Position numbers and translations under genes: made by a program. From assembly GCF_000183135.1 (NCBI RefSeq), contig NC_014734.1, positions 3,410,001 through 3,474,000 on the forward strand: a stretch of DNA of 64,000 nt, written 5' to 3'. This DNA is from Paludibacter propionicigenes WB4 (GTDB taxonomy: Bacteria; Bacteroidota; Bacteroidia; Bacteroidales; Paludibacteraceae). Each line of letters opens with the position of its first letter. The first letter of the stretch is position 1. Below, in pieces: positions 18,095 to 25,919 of the stretch. Below the pieces are notes generated by a model. It saw only the letters and a list, made by a program, of their open reading frames with translations. It made no database searches and was not told the origin of the DNA.

Positions 18095-18679
18095 ATGTAT
18101 TTCCAGGAAGAATGTACATATCACGTTTACAACCGAAGTAATGAAACGTTGTTTTATAATCGGGGAAACTATATTTTCTTTATTCAGAAAATACGAGACC
18201 ATCTTTTGCCTTTTGCCGATGTCTTGGCATATTGTTTAATGCCAAATCACTTCCATTTAATTCTTACTGTAAAAGCTGAGGGAGTCAAATTTTCAGATAA
18301 AAAGAAAAGAGAAGATATGCAGTTGCTACCTCAGGCAATAGGTACGATGCTGAGTTCATATACACAAGCTCTAAATAAACAACAAGGGAGGCGGGGTAAT
18401 CTTTTTGCACATAATACAAAAGCAAAAATTTTGAATGATGCCAAAGATGACTATGCATTAAACTGTTTTATGTACGTGCATCAAAATCCAATATTGTCGG
18501 AATTGGTTGAAAAAATAGAGGATTGGGAATTCTCATCTTTTCCAGATTATATAGGTATAAGAAACGGCACCTTGGTAAATAAACAATTGGCATTAGATAT
18601 TTTCCGATTAGAAATAGATCAGATCTACGGATTGACTTATAAAATTTTACGGGATAAGCTTGATGAAGATTTTTTATGA
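18095..18679 (+). CDS. REP-associated tyrosine transposase (RAYT)
   Basis: A 194-residue single-strand HUH nuclease of the IS200/IS605-related Y1 transposase superfamily. The N terminus YHVYNRSNETLFY is typical, the metal-binding HUH motif is HFH at 52-54 (CLMPNHFHLIL), and the probable catalytic tyrosine is Tyr89 in MLSSYTQALNKQQGRRGNLF. YVHQNP and DWEFSSFPDYIG near 143-165 are RAYT signatures. RAYTs are thought to mobilise REP elements; here two inverted REP pairs lie on each side, with no IS-type ends of its own. The frame is intact. The HFH motif is slightly degenerate only at the central hydrophobic position, which is allowed. Confidence 0.9.
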   Translation: MYFQEECTYHVYNRSNETLFYNRGNYIFFIQKIRDHLLPFADVLAYCLMPNHFHLILTVKAEGVKFSDKKKREDMQLLPQAIGTMLSSYTQALNKQQGRRGNLFAHNTKAKILNDAKDDYALNCFMYVHQNPILSELVEKIEDWEFSSFPDYIGIRNGTLVNKQLALDIFRLEIDQIYGLTYKILRDKLDEDFL

Positions 18680-18705
18680 TTGAATAATCGCTTATTTCGC
18701 TAGTA

Positions 18706-18775
18706 TCGGACAGCGGCTTTTGTCGGTTAAGAAACATTCTTATCTATGCTGCAAGCGGCATGTAGCTGCTGTTTG
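18706..18775 (+). repeat. REP pair 3 (inverted), downstream of transposase
   Basis: Unit A3 (18706-18729) has the core CAGCGGCTTTTGTCG but a decayed 3' arm; unit B3 (18748-18775) is GCTGCA-AGCGGC-atgta-GCTGCT-GTTTGC with a G-U wobble in the stem. The 18-base gap between units is the shortest of the four pairs. Confidence 0.65.
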
Positions 18776-18786
18776 CTTTCACAAAT

Positions 18787-18807
18787 TCAACTCAACAAAC
18801 GTATAAT
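18787..18807 (+). repeat. Isolated half-unit of the 41-bp array
   Basis: TCAACTCAACAAACGTATAA (18787-18806) matches the 21-bp type of half-unit in the array at 18911-19300, but stands alone in the spacer between REP units B3 and A4. It suggests that the array grew from inter-REP spacer sequence. Confidence 0.6.
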
Positions 18808-18818
18808 CTGATACCGCG

Positions 18819-18905
18819 CCGGACAGCGGCTTTAGACGCTTGCCGGTTGAAAAGCAGAAAGGCTCAAAGATTTACGCTACAAGCGGCATAGAGCCGCTGA
18901 TAGCG
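18819..18905 (+). repeat. REP pair 4 (inverted), downstream of transposase
   Basis: Unit A4 (18819-18846) is CCGGA-CAGCGGC-tttaga-CGCT-TGCCGG; unit B4 (18875-18905) is CGCTACA-AGCGGC-ataga-GCCGCT-GATAGCG with a perfect inner stem and complementary outer arms. The 41-bp tandem array begins 5 bases after B4. Confidence 0.8.
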
Positions 18906-18910
18906 TTGAG

Positions 18911-19300
18911 TCATCTCAACAACCGCGAAGTCGTCTCGACAAACGTATAAGTCATCTTTACAACCGCGGAATCAACTTTACAACCGTATAAGCCATCTCA
19001 ACAACCGCGAAACCGTCTCGACAATCGTATAAGCTATCTCGACAACCGCGAAAGCATCTCGACAGTCGTATGAGCCAACTCAACAACCGCGGAATCAACT
19101 TTACAATCGTATAAGCCAACTTTACAACCGCGAAATCAACTTTACAATCGTATAAGCCATCTCGACAACCGCGAAATCATCTCGACAGTCGTATAAGCTA
19201 TCTCAACAACCGCGAAGGCATCTCAACAACCGTATAAGTCATCTTTACAACCGCGAAACCGTCTCGACAATCGTATAAGCCATCTCAACAACCGCGGAAG
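18911..19300 (+). repeat. 41-bp tandem array, 9.5 copies, two alternating half-units
   Basis: Nineteen half-units alternate strictly between 20 and 21 bases (starts at 18911, 18952, 18993, 19034, 19075, 19116, 19157, 19198, 19239, 19280 for the 20-base type) without a single insertion or deletion. The 20-base type ends ACAACCGCGAAA or CGGAA; the 21-base type ends ACAATCGTATAAG. A few positions vary, mainly among CTCA, CTCG and CTTT before the ACA. There is no continuous reading frame. It is not a CRISPR because no unique spacers exist. Confidence 0.9.
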
Positions 19301-19346
19301 TACATCTTATTATTCCATTGACAACTATAATAAACGGTATATTTAC

Positions 19347-19377
19347 TTGGTGGTGATAATTGAAAACTCTAACTTTG
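19347..19377 (+). promoter_or_regulatory. Predicted promoter of the suhB-like gene
   Basis: TTG at 19347-19349, a 20-base spacer and TAACTTTG at 19370-19377, 25 bases before the ATG at 19403. Confidence 0.65.
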
Positions 19378-19402
19378 CAATCATTAATCAAAAGCATATT
19401 TT

Positions 19403-20200
19403 ATGATACCAACATATAAGGAACTTTGCGATTTTACGTGCGAAGTAGCCCGTTCTACCGGAAAATATTTATCGGAAGAACGGGTGAATTTTGATGCATC
19501 AAAAATTGAAAGTAAGGGGTTGCACGATTTGGTGAGTTACGTAGATAAGGAGTCGGAGAAACGAATTGTCAGGGCTTTGCAGGCAGTTTTACCGGAGTCG
19601 GGTTTTATTGCCGAAGAAGGTACGACAAAGAAACGGGGTGAGCGTTTTAACTGGGTGATTGACCCGCTCGATGGAACTACCAATTTTGTACAGGGCGTTC
19701 CGGTTTATGCAGTTAGTATCGGGCTGTTGGATGGCGATGAACTGGTACTGGGAGTTGTGTATGAAGTAGGACGAGATGAGTGTTTTTATGCGTGGAAAGG
19801 CGGTGGAGCTTTTTTGAATGGTGAACCGATTCATGTTTCGGACCGCAATGCTATGAATGATGCATTGTTGGCTACCGGTTTTCCATACTCCAATTTTGGT
19901 TTGCTGGATGAATATATCGCCGTATTGAAATGGGCGATAGTGGAGGCACGTGGAATGCGCCGAATGGGTTCTGCAGCGGTAGATTTGTCGTATGTAGCCT
20001 GTGGGCGGTTTGATGCTTTCTGGGAATATGATCTGAAATCGTGGGATGTGGCAGCCGGAGCTTTGATATTGATGGAAGCGGGTGGAACGGTAACCGATTT
20101 TTTGGGAGGAAAGAATTATTTGTTTGATAAAGAAATAGTGGCTTCAAACACCTTGTTGCACGGGGTACTCCAGCACAAGATAGCTGAACTTATGAAATAA
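19403..20200 (+). CDS. suhB: Inositol monophosphatase family protein
   Basis: A 265-residue Mg-dependent, Li-sensitive phosphatase-fold protein. Metal-binding motifs are in order: EEGT (about 72-75), WVIDPLDGTTNFVQG (about 85-99) and WDVAAGALILMEAGG (about 215-229). GLHDLVSYVDKESEK near 39-53 is also conserved. The family hydrolyses inositol 1-phosphate and related sugar or nucleotide phosphates, and E. coli SuhB has a separate role in rRNA transcription; which applies here is not decidable. It has its own promoter right after the repeat island, and the DUF2148 gene follows 18 bases later. Confidence 0.9.
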   Translation: MIPTYKELCDFTCEVARSTGKYLSEERVNFDASKIESKGLHDLVSYVDKESEKRIVRALQAVLPESGFIAEEGTTKKRGERFNWVIDPLDGTTNFVQGVPVYAVSIGLLDGDELVLGVVYEVGRDECFYAWKGGGAFLNGEPIHVSDRNAMNDALLATGFPYSNFGLLDEYIAVLKWAIVEARGMRRMGSAAVDLSYVACGRFDAFWEYDLKSWDVAAGALILMEAGGTVTDFLGGKNYLFDKEIVASNTLLHGVLQHKIAELMK

Positions 20201-20218
20201 TCGATATACAAAAGTGAT

Positions 20219-20764
20219 ATGCTAATTGACGAAAGAGATACACGCACAGAACGTTTGCTTCTGGTGGCTAACGAAATGATGACTGCTGCCCGAACTGCGC
20301 CTAAAGGCAAGGGTTTTGATATTATTGAAGTGCTACTGGCTACCGGAGAAACTATCGAATTGCTCTCCAAAGAAATGCTGAAGTACAGCGAAAAAACCGG
20401 TCTGAAGTTTATATTGCGCGATGCTGAGAATATTCTACATTCCGAAGCCATTGTACTAATAGGAACCAAACAGAAAACTCACAGTCTCAATTGCGGGTAT
20501 TGTGGATTTGAAACTTGTGCTGCTAAAAATGAATTTGCAGATGTTCCGTGTGCTATCAACACCGTCGATGTTGGTATTGCCATTGGGTCGGCTTGTTCGG
20601 TTGCAGCCGATCACAGAGTAGATTCGCGCGTGATGTTTTCTGTAGGAAGAGTGGCGCAGGAACTGGATTTGATGCCCGGTTGTAGTTCTATTTACGGAAT
20701 TCCGATTAGTTGTTCGTCAAAAAGTCCTTTCTTCGACAGGGTATCAACTAATCCTTCAAAATAG
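20219..20764 (+). CDS. DUF2148 ferredoxin-like domain protein
   Basis: A 181-residue protein of the DUF2148 (ferredoxin domain) family. The cysteine signature is NCGYCGFETCAAKN (about 91-104; CxxCxxxxC) plus Cys at about 112 in DVPCAIN, and GIAIGSACSVAADHRVDSRVMFSVG follows, with another Cys. The N terminus LLVANEMMTAARTAPKGKG is conserved in the family. It probably binds an iron-sulfur cluster; no reaction is known to me. It lies 18 bases after suhB on the same strand and is convergent with the GGGP synthase gene, 2 bases apart. Confidence 0.8.
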   Translation: MLIDERDTRTERLLLVANEMMTAARTAPKGKGFDIIEVLLATGETIELLSKEMLKYSEKTGLKFILRDAENILHSEAIVLIGTKQKTHSLNCGYCGFETCAAKNEFADVPCAINTVDVGIAIGSACSVAADHRVDSRVMFSVGRVAQELDLMPGCSSIYGIPISCSSKSPFFDRVSTNPSK

Positions 20765-20766
20765 GT

Positions 20767-21534
20767 TTATTCAGTAGCCGACAATTCTGAGCCGGCTTCG
20801 TAATTTCGGGTGCATTTTACAAATTCTTCTATCAGATTTGGATTGCTCTCGAAAGCATTGCCCACTACAACTATATCTGCTCCGGCATCGTAGGCTGCTG
20901 TCAATTGTTCCGTAGTTTTTATTCCACCTCCAACAATCAGTGGTAGCGATAATCCTGCACTTACACAGTGAATCATCTCGGGCGCTACAGGAGTGTCGGC
21001 ACCACTTCCGGCTTCCAGATAAACCAGTCGCATTCCCAGCAACTCGGCTGCAACAGCCGTAGACAATGCTATTTCATTTTTATCGCGGGGTATGGTGCGC
21101 GTGTTGCTGATATATTCCACCGAACTTGGTTTTCCTCCGTCAATCAGTAAATATCCGGTTGGGATAACTTCTATTCCCGTTTTTTTTATGGCTACCGACG
21201 ATGTTATGTGCTGTCCGATTAAAAATTCGGCATTTCTGCCTGATAAGAGGGAAAGGTAAAGCAATGCATTGGCTTTGGTGCTGAACTGTGATGCATTTCC
21301 GGGAAACAGAACTATTTTAGTGTTTACTTCTTCTTTTAGTAATTCAATCAATGAATCGACTGACGTAACAGTATGACTTCCTCCCACAAAAACCAAATCG
21401 GGTGTATTTGATTTGAGTGCTGCTATGGTACCGGCCAGTACACTTCCGCGACATTTGTCGGGATCCAGCAGTACAGCCAGCATTTTGCGGTTTGCCTCTC
21501 TGTTGAGTAAGATCGATTTATATACGTTTTTCAT
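20767..21534 (-). CDS. Geranylgeranylglyceryl/heptaprenylglyceryl phosphate synthase family protein
   Basis: A 255-residue TIM barrel of the GGGP/HepGP synthase (PcrB-related) family, which joins sn-glycerol 1-phosphate to a polyprenyl diphosphate. Motifs: LLDPDKCRG (about 22-30), VGGSHT (about 51-56), LFPGNASQFS (about 76-85), YLEAGSGADTPV (about 173-184) and VGGGIKTTEQ and VVVGNAFE at the C-terminal phosphate site. This reaction is typical for archaeal ether lipids; Bacteroidetes homologues exist. The start is the ATG at 21534 (a TTG two codons upstream is less likely). It is followed upstream by the PPTase gene on the same strand. Confidence 0.88.
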   Translation of the reverse strand: MKNVYKSILLNREANRKMLAVLLDPDKCRGSVLAGTIAALKSNTPDLVFVGGSHTVTSVDSLIELLKEEVNTKIVLFPGNASQFSTKANALLYLSLLSGRNAEFLIGQHITSSVAIKKTGIEVIPTGYLLIDGGKPSSVEYISNTRTIPRDKNEIALSTAVAAELLGMRLVYLEAGSGADTPVAPEMIHCVSAGLSLPLIVGGGIKTTEQLTAAYDAGADIVVVGNAFESNPNLIEEFVKCTRNYEAGSELSATE

Positions 21535-21546
21535 TTGCAATTTTTT

Positions 21547-22164
21547 TTAATCCACACAATAAGCCAGTGTGTAAGCTGAATTTTGAATAAAATGTAATTG
21601 ATAAAGCTTCTTTGTCGGTACATGTTGCGCCATAATTTTGCCTGAAGGCTTAGTCTCGAAAGGGAAAATGCGCAACTGATTGGCAAAATCCACAGCTTCT
21701 TTTCCGATAATCTTGTACAGTGCCTCTTTCACCGACCATGCCAATTGCAGTTGGCTAATATCCCGTCCTCCCGACAAGTCTTTTTGCTCACCCGGACTTA
21801 AAAAGCGGGTGTAGATTTTCTGAATTTTATCGCTTGGACATTCAATATCCACGCCGATAGAGCACGTGGGATGTGCTATCACTGCTATCCAGTTTTTGCT
21901 GTGCGAAATACTTATCTGATAGCAATTGTCCGATAAGTATGGCTTCCCGTCGCTGTCATGTTCAATGCTGACTTCTTTGCCCAATAATTTTTTCATTGCC
22001 ACCCGAACCCCCAAAAACTCTCGCTTGCGTTTTTCGGACACTATGTTTTTTAATTCTCGTTCGTTGAATAATACCAATTGTTTTTTGAGCTCATCAATGC
22101 TTTCGGTCAGGTCCCAAACCAATAATCGGATATCTTCGGTCAAAATAGAATAACTTTTCGGCAT
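21547..22164 (-). CDS. 4'-phosphopantetheinyl transferase superfamily protein
   Basis: A 205-residue Sfp-type transferase that moves phosphopantetheine from CoA to a carrier-protein serine. The two signature motifs are IGVDIECPSDKIQKIYTRF (about 99-117) and WSVKEALYKIIGKE (about 144-157). Length is that of Sfp-type enzymes rather than AcpS. Carrier targets are not adjacent. The start is the ATG at 22164. It lies 12 bases upstream of the GGGP synthase gene on the same strand and 32 bases downstream of gldD, so gldE-gldD-PPTase-GGGPS may be one transcript. Confidence 0.9.
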   Translation of the reverse strand: MPKSYSILTEDIRLLVWDLTESIDELKKQLVLFNERELKNIVSEKRKREFLGVRVAMKKLLGKEVSIEHDSDGKPYLSDNCYQISISHSKNWIAVIAHPTCSIGVDIECPSDKIQKIYTRFLSPGEQKDLSGGRDISQLQLAWSVKEALYKIIGKEAVDFANQLRIFPFETKPSGKIMAQHVPTKKLYQLHFIQNSAYTLAYCVD

Positions 22165-22196
22165 ATACAATTTGGTTTTGTGTTATATCGATTGCA

Positions 22197-22781
22197 TTAC
22201 TTTTTCCATTCGAAACTTTCCATTATTCGAACAATATCTTCGCGTACGTATTTTGACATTGGGGCGATAGAATCCTTGTTAGGAACATTGTTGAAATACA
22301 ATGCGGCTCTGAAAAAATGCTTTGTACTGTCGGTCAGGATAAACTGAACAGCTGACGCAGTATTGCCCTGTAAGTCGTACAGAATACCATGCACGTTTTT
22401 ATTTGCGCTCTCGAAAGCTTTTTCGCCAATACCATCTGCTTTTACGCTGTGTTTGTAAACAATTTTGCGGGTGTCTTCCAGCAGGTTTATCAGATTATTG
22501 TTGACCGACTTGTAACTACAGAAAATGCTGGCATTCAGTTTTGGGTATACTATGTCAATCCAGTACTTGTCTCCATTTACTTTGCGTTCAACTATTTTTG
22601 CGTTCAGCGGTAAATCAAATTTGTAAGGAAGATCAAGCGTGTCAAGTTTTCTGTAAGCGTGCTTGGGCAGTTCTACCCGGAAGTAACCGTACGGACGAGG
22701 AATAGAAGCCTCACCACATGAACTTAAAATACCTACGATTAATGTAATCAGACAGATGTTTAAATATCGCAAAATTTTCAT
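22197..22781 (-). CDS. gldD: Gliding motility lipoprotein GldD
   Basis: A 194-residue lipoprotein with signal peptide and lipobox ILSSCGEA (Cys22). The segment RPYGYFRVELPKHAYRKLD (about 29-47) is the family hallmark and the C terminus VREDIVRIMESFEWKK is conserved. GldD is needed for gliding and type IX secretion in Flavobacterium, where it sits beside gldE, as here. In a Bacteroidales background it more likely supports type IX secretion or outer-membrane lipoprotein biology than gliding itself. Confidence 0.92.
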   Translation of the reverse strand: MKILRYLNICLITLIVGILSSCGEASIPRPYGYFRVELPKHAYRKLDTLDLPYKFDLPLNAKIVERKVNGDKYWIDIVYPKLNASIFCSYKSVNNNLINLLEDTRKIVYKHSVKADGIGEKAFESANKNVHGILYDLQGNTASAVQFILTDSTKHFFRAALYFNNVPNKDSIAPMSKYVREDIVRIMESFEWKK

Positions 22782-22817
22782 TTATTGTTTGTTTATTTCT
22801 GTGTTGGAATCATCAAG

Positions 22818-24167
22818 TTACCCCATATCAGAGTTTTTGAAATCATCTTTAATGTATAGTTTTACCTTTTTTATCCTGCGATTATCGGCCGCCACTATTT
22901 CGAACACATACCTGCCATAGTCTATTCTTTCATTCTTGGTTGGTATGTCACCTTTTAATTCTAGGATTAGCCCGGCCAGCGTCTCAACTTCCTCAGTTAC
23001 CTTTACAAAGTCATCTTCTTCTATTTCGGCTATCTTGAAAAAGTCGTTTAGAAGTATTTTGGCTTCGAAAATAAAAGTATGGTTGTCAATTTTGGTGAAC
23101 AATACTTCTTCGTTATCGTATTCATCACTTATATCTCCAACTATTTCTTCCAGTATGTCCTCCAGCGTAACCAATCCCGAAGTTCCGCCATATTCGTCCA
23201 CAACAATGGCTAAGTGCACTTTGTTTGTCTGAAATTCATTTAACAAATCATCGATTTTCTTTGTTTCGGGGACGTAATAGGCCGGACGAATGAGCGTCTG
23301 CCACCTAAAATTAGCAGGTTTGTCCAGGTGTGGTAATAAATCTTTGCTGTAGAGCAGTCCTTTTATGTTGTCGCGCGTGCCTGCATACACCGGAATGCGG
23401 GAGTAACCGGACTCTATTTTGATTTCGAGTAATTTCTTGTAGTTGGTTTTTATGTCCACTATCACCATATCCACACGCGAAGTCATAATGTCCACAACCT
23501 GAATATTCCCGAATTTGATAATTCCTTCCAGAATTTCGGTGTCTTCATCTTTGTTGTTTGATGTTAGCTCCAATGCGTGAGATAGCTCATCCATTGAGAT
23601 GTTTGAATGATTGTGTTTGGCCAGCCTGTTGTTTACGAACGAAGTGGAATTGACCAGAAAACTTACAAAAACCCCGAACAATTTTTCAATTGCCGATAGG
23701 TATGGAACGGTATAAACAGCTGTTTTTTGCGCAAATTGGGTGGCGTATACTTTCGGTATTATTTCGGCAAAAAGCAGAATGGCGAATGTAATGATGATAG
23801 TCTGGAAAATAAAACCCAACAGCGGAGCGCTGTCGAAATTTAAAATCGTATTGGTAAAGTAGGTAAGCAGGAAGATAACTGCGACATTCAGAAAATTATT
23901 GCCGATAAGCATGGTTGCCAGCAGGCGTTGAGGCGTTTTCAGCAAACGGAGAATGTTCCGATCGGCTTTACTCTCACTTTCTTCCAGCTCGTTCAGCGTT
24001 TTCGGATCCAGCGAAAAAAATGCTACCTCTGATGCCGAAATAATCGCCGAAAAACACAGCAACAGTATGCTGACAATTAATGAAATTGCGGCAGAAACAG
24101 TTAGAGGATGAATGGTTATGCCCCCATAAATTGAATATAAAACGTCCGTTCCCACTAAATTAGCCAA
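22818..24167 (-). CDS. gldE: GldE, CNNM/CorC-type membrane protein with CBS domains
   Basis: A 449-residue protein: a DUF21 (CNNM) transmembrane domain with about four helices (residues 20-190), paired CBS domains (about 205-335; VVDIMTSRVDMV and VHLAIVVDEYGGTSGLVTLEDILEEIVGDI) and a C-terminal CorC/HlyC domain. It pairs with gldD, as in Flavobacterium. No ATG precedes the first helix; the frame begins TTG directly after the stop of the upstream gene (TAA-TTG), with GTG at 24155 as the alternative. A role in ion homeostasis supporting GldD is inferred. Confidence 0.9.
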   Translation of the reverse strand: MANLVGTDVLYSIYGGITIHPLTVSAAISLIVSILLLCFSAIISASEVAFFSLDPKTLNELEESESKADRNILRLLKTPQRLLATMLIGNNFLNVAVIFLLTYFTNTILNFDSAPLLGFIFQTIIITFAILLFAEIIPKVYATQFAQKTAVYTVPYLSAIEKLFGVFVSFLVNSTSFVNNRLAKHNHSNISMDELSHALELTSNNKDEDTEILEGIIKFGNIQVVDIMTSRVDMVIVDIKTNYKKLLEIKIESGYSRIPVYAGTRDNIKGLLYSKDLLPHLDKPANFRWQTLIRPAYYVPETKKIDDLLNEFQTNKVHLAIVVDEYGGTSGLVTLEDILEEIVGDISDEYDNEEVLFTKIDNHTFIFEAKILLNDFFKIAEIEEDDFVKVTEEVETLAGLILELKGDIPTKNERIDYGRYVFEIVAADNRRIKKVKLYIKDDFKNSDMG

Positions 24168-24551
24168 TTATTTGTTTTTTACAGATACGATTTTATCTAC
24201 CACAAAAGTATTAACTCCTCTCCAGGGTAGTGTTCCTAAATACTCTTTATAATGAAGCTCAACATTTTTACCGCTGCATCTCATTAGCGAATCGGCCACT
24301 GTTTTATCTTCCACCGAAAATGGGAATTCATACGATTGAACCGTTCCTGCTGTTTGTGCCCTGAATCCGGCTTGTATCATTTTACCTTCGTAGGTTTTGA
24401 AAATATAGCCTTTCCGAACAAAATAATTCAGTTCACCGGCTTTAACTCCCTCGCCAAATACAAAATAAAATTTGATGTAGATCCAAATTGCGAACACCAG
24501 AATGGCTATAAGTGTTCCAATAGTAAGCCCTTTTTTTAATTTTGGATTCAT
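24168..24551 (-). CDS. Conserved single-pass membrane protein of unknown function
   Basis: A 127-residue protein with a short basic N terminus, one transmembrane helix (about 8-30, GLTIGTLIAILVFAIWIYIKF) and an extracytoplasmic domain containing GVKAGELNYFVRKGYIFKTYEGKMIQ and a C-terminal TFVVDKIVSVKNK. Bacteroidetes homologues are often mislabelled 6-phosphogluconate dehydrogenase; nothing here supports that. I chose ATG 24551. It is immediately upstream of gldE (stop and start abut), so it is translationally linked to the gldE-gldD genes. Confidence 0.75.
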   Translation of the reverse strand: MNPKLKKGLTIGTLIAILVFAIWIYIKFYFVFGEGVKAGELNYFVRKGYIFKTYEGKMIQAGFRAQTAGTVQSYEFPFSVEDKTVADSLMRCSGKNVELHYKEYLGTLPWRGVNTFVVDKIVSVKNK

Positions 24552-24651
24552 ATTTTTGGGATAAAAGTTATTTTGGATACAAATATAGCTCATTTTTTCC
24601 GTTTCGCTTAAAATTTATTTAAAAAGAAACGAAGTCTTAGTTAAGATTCGC

Positions 24652-24659
24652 TATCTTTA
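24652..24659 (+). promoter_or_regulatory. Possible -7 element upstream of the universal stress gene
   Basis: TATCTTTA at 24652-24659, 77 bases before the ATG at 24737. The -33 box is weak. Confidence 0.35.
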
Positions 24660-24736
24660 CGACGTTCTTTAGAAATAGAATAATTTACAAGTAAGATATT
24701 GGTTTGTTTTTTTAAAACGGTCAAATTTAGATTATT

Positions 24737-25840
24737 ATGGAAGATAGATTAGTTACTCTGGCCATTCGCACTTTTCAACGAGCGCAAATGATTAAAACGG
24801 TTTTGGAGGAAAACGGAATTGAAACCGTAATTCATAACCTGAATCTGGAAAATCCGGAATTGTCGGTAGGGGTACGTGTTCGTATCAAAGAAAGTGATTT
24901 GCCGCGTGCTTTGAAAATTGTAGAAGAGATGGAAAATGCATGGGAGCGTGAGCCTGTAGTAAGTCCATTAGCTATTCAAAAGGTTCTGGTTCCGATTGAC
25001 TTCAACGACCAGGTGGCAAAAGCTGCCGATTTTGGATTTCATTTTGCCGATATACTGGCTACCGAAGTTGTGTTTTTATATGTTTATTTCAGTCCTACTT
25101 TTACTATTTCGTCAAACCATGATTTAAGCACCTATAGTATAAGCGACAGTGAATTGTTGCGCAGAATTGTCAGCACCGCCAATGCCGAGATTGAAACAAT
25201 GACTAAGTCTATACATGCAAGAATCTCGAAAGGTGAATTGCCCAATATACCGTTTAGCTTCGAAATGAAAGAAGGTGTTCCTGAGGATCTGATTCTAGAA
25301 TACTGCAAAAAACATAAACCTGCTTTGGTAGTAATGGGTACTCATGGGAAAAAAGTGTCGAACGAGCTGATCGGAAGTGTCACAGCCGAAGTGATGGAAG
25401 CCTGCGTTTCTCCTGTGTTTGCTGTGCCGGTTCTGATGCCTATGCAGTCGCTGGATGATATTAAGCGAATAGCTTTCCTGACTAATTTTGATCAAAAGGA
25501 TTTGATAGCTATTGACCGTGCGATATCGCTTTTTGCCTCTGATAAAATGGAAATGTACTTTATTCATGCTTCCGATAAAAAAGAGGCTTGGAGCGAAGTG
25601 ATGTTGGCCGGAATAAAATCATACTTTTCAACGCATTATCCGCAGTTGGTTGCTAATTATGACTTACTTAATGCTACCGATTCGCCTGATTTGTTGAATA
25701 ATTATATTGAAACTCATCATATTGACGTGCTGGCATTTAATTCTCGTCGCCGAAATTTATTTTCGCGCTTGTTCAATCCAAGTTTGGCTTACCAAATGGT
25801 GCTACATTCTGATACGCCTCTTTTTGTTACGCACGTTTAG
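24737..25840 (+). CDS. Universal stress protein with N-terminal DUF2007-like domain
   Basis: A 367-residue cytoplasmic protein with three parts: a small N-terminal domain (1-70, RTFQRAQMIKTVLEENGIE, DUF2007/putative signal-transducing type), a complete UspA domain (about 78-235, IQKVLVPIDFN and LVVMGTHGKKVSNELIGSVTAEV, the ATP-binding G-2x-G-9x-G(S/T) type) and a degenerate second Usp domain (about 240-367) ending FSRLFNPSLAYQMVLHSDTPLFV. Tandem Usp proteins bind ATP and act in stress survival; the fused N-terminal domain suggests a regulatory role. It is divergent from the gldE run and has its own terminator. Confidence 0.85.
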   Translation: MEDRLVTLAIRTFQRAQMIKTVLEENGIETVIHNLNLENPELSVGVRVRIKESDLPRALKIVEEMENAWEREPVVSPLAIQKVLVPIDFNDQVAKAADFGFHFADILATEVVFLYVYFSPTFTISSNHDLSTYSISDSELLRRIVSTANAEIETMTKSIHARISKGELPNIPFSFEMKEGVPEDLILEYCKKHKPALVVMGTHGKKVSNELIGSVTAEVMEACVSPVFAVPVLMPMQSLDDIKRIAFLTNFDQKDLIAIDRAISLFASDKMEMYFIHASDKKEAWSEVMLAGIKSYFSTHYPQLVANYDLLNATDSPDLLNNYIETHHIDVLAFNSRRRNLFSRLFNPSLAYQMVLHSDTPLFVTHV

Positions 25841-25857
25841 TCTCATATACCAATAAC

Positions 25858-25895
25858 AAAAATCCGCATTCATATAATTTGATTGCGGATTTTTA
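25858..25895 (+). terminator. Terminator after the universal stress gene
   Basis: AAAAATCCGCA and TGCGGATTTTT enclose a 15-base loop and are followed by further T residues. It can serve both this gene and the convergent gene ending at 25920. Confidence 0.75.
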
Positions 25896-25919
25896 TTTTA
25901 TTTGAGCCAACGGGTTTGT

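Larger units (their letters stand above)
18680..19402. other. Gene-free accessory region downstream of the transposase
   Basis: This 723-base stretch is filled by REP pairs 3 and 4, a lone half-unit and the 41-bp array. After 19300 about 70 bases of ordinary AT-rich sequence lead to the suhB promoter. I found no gene. Confidence 0.75.

Noticed and set aside
18911-19300. 41-bp array as a CRISPR
   Set aside because: The whole unit repeats, including both halves; there are no unique spacers and no cas genes nearby.
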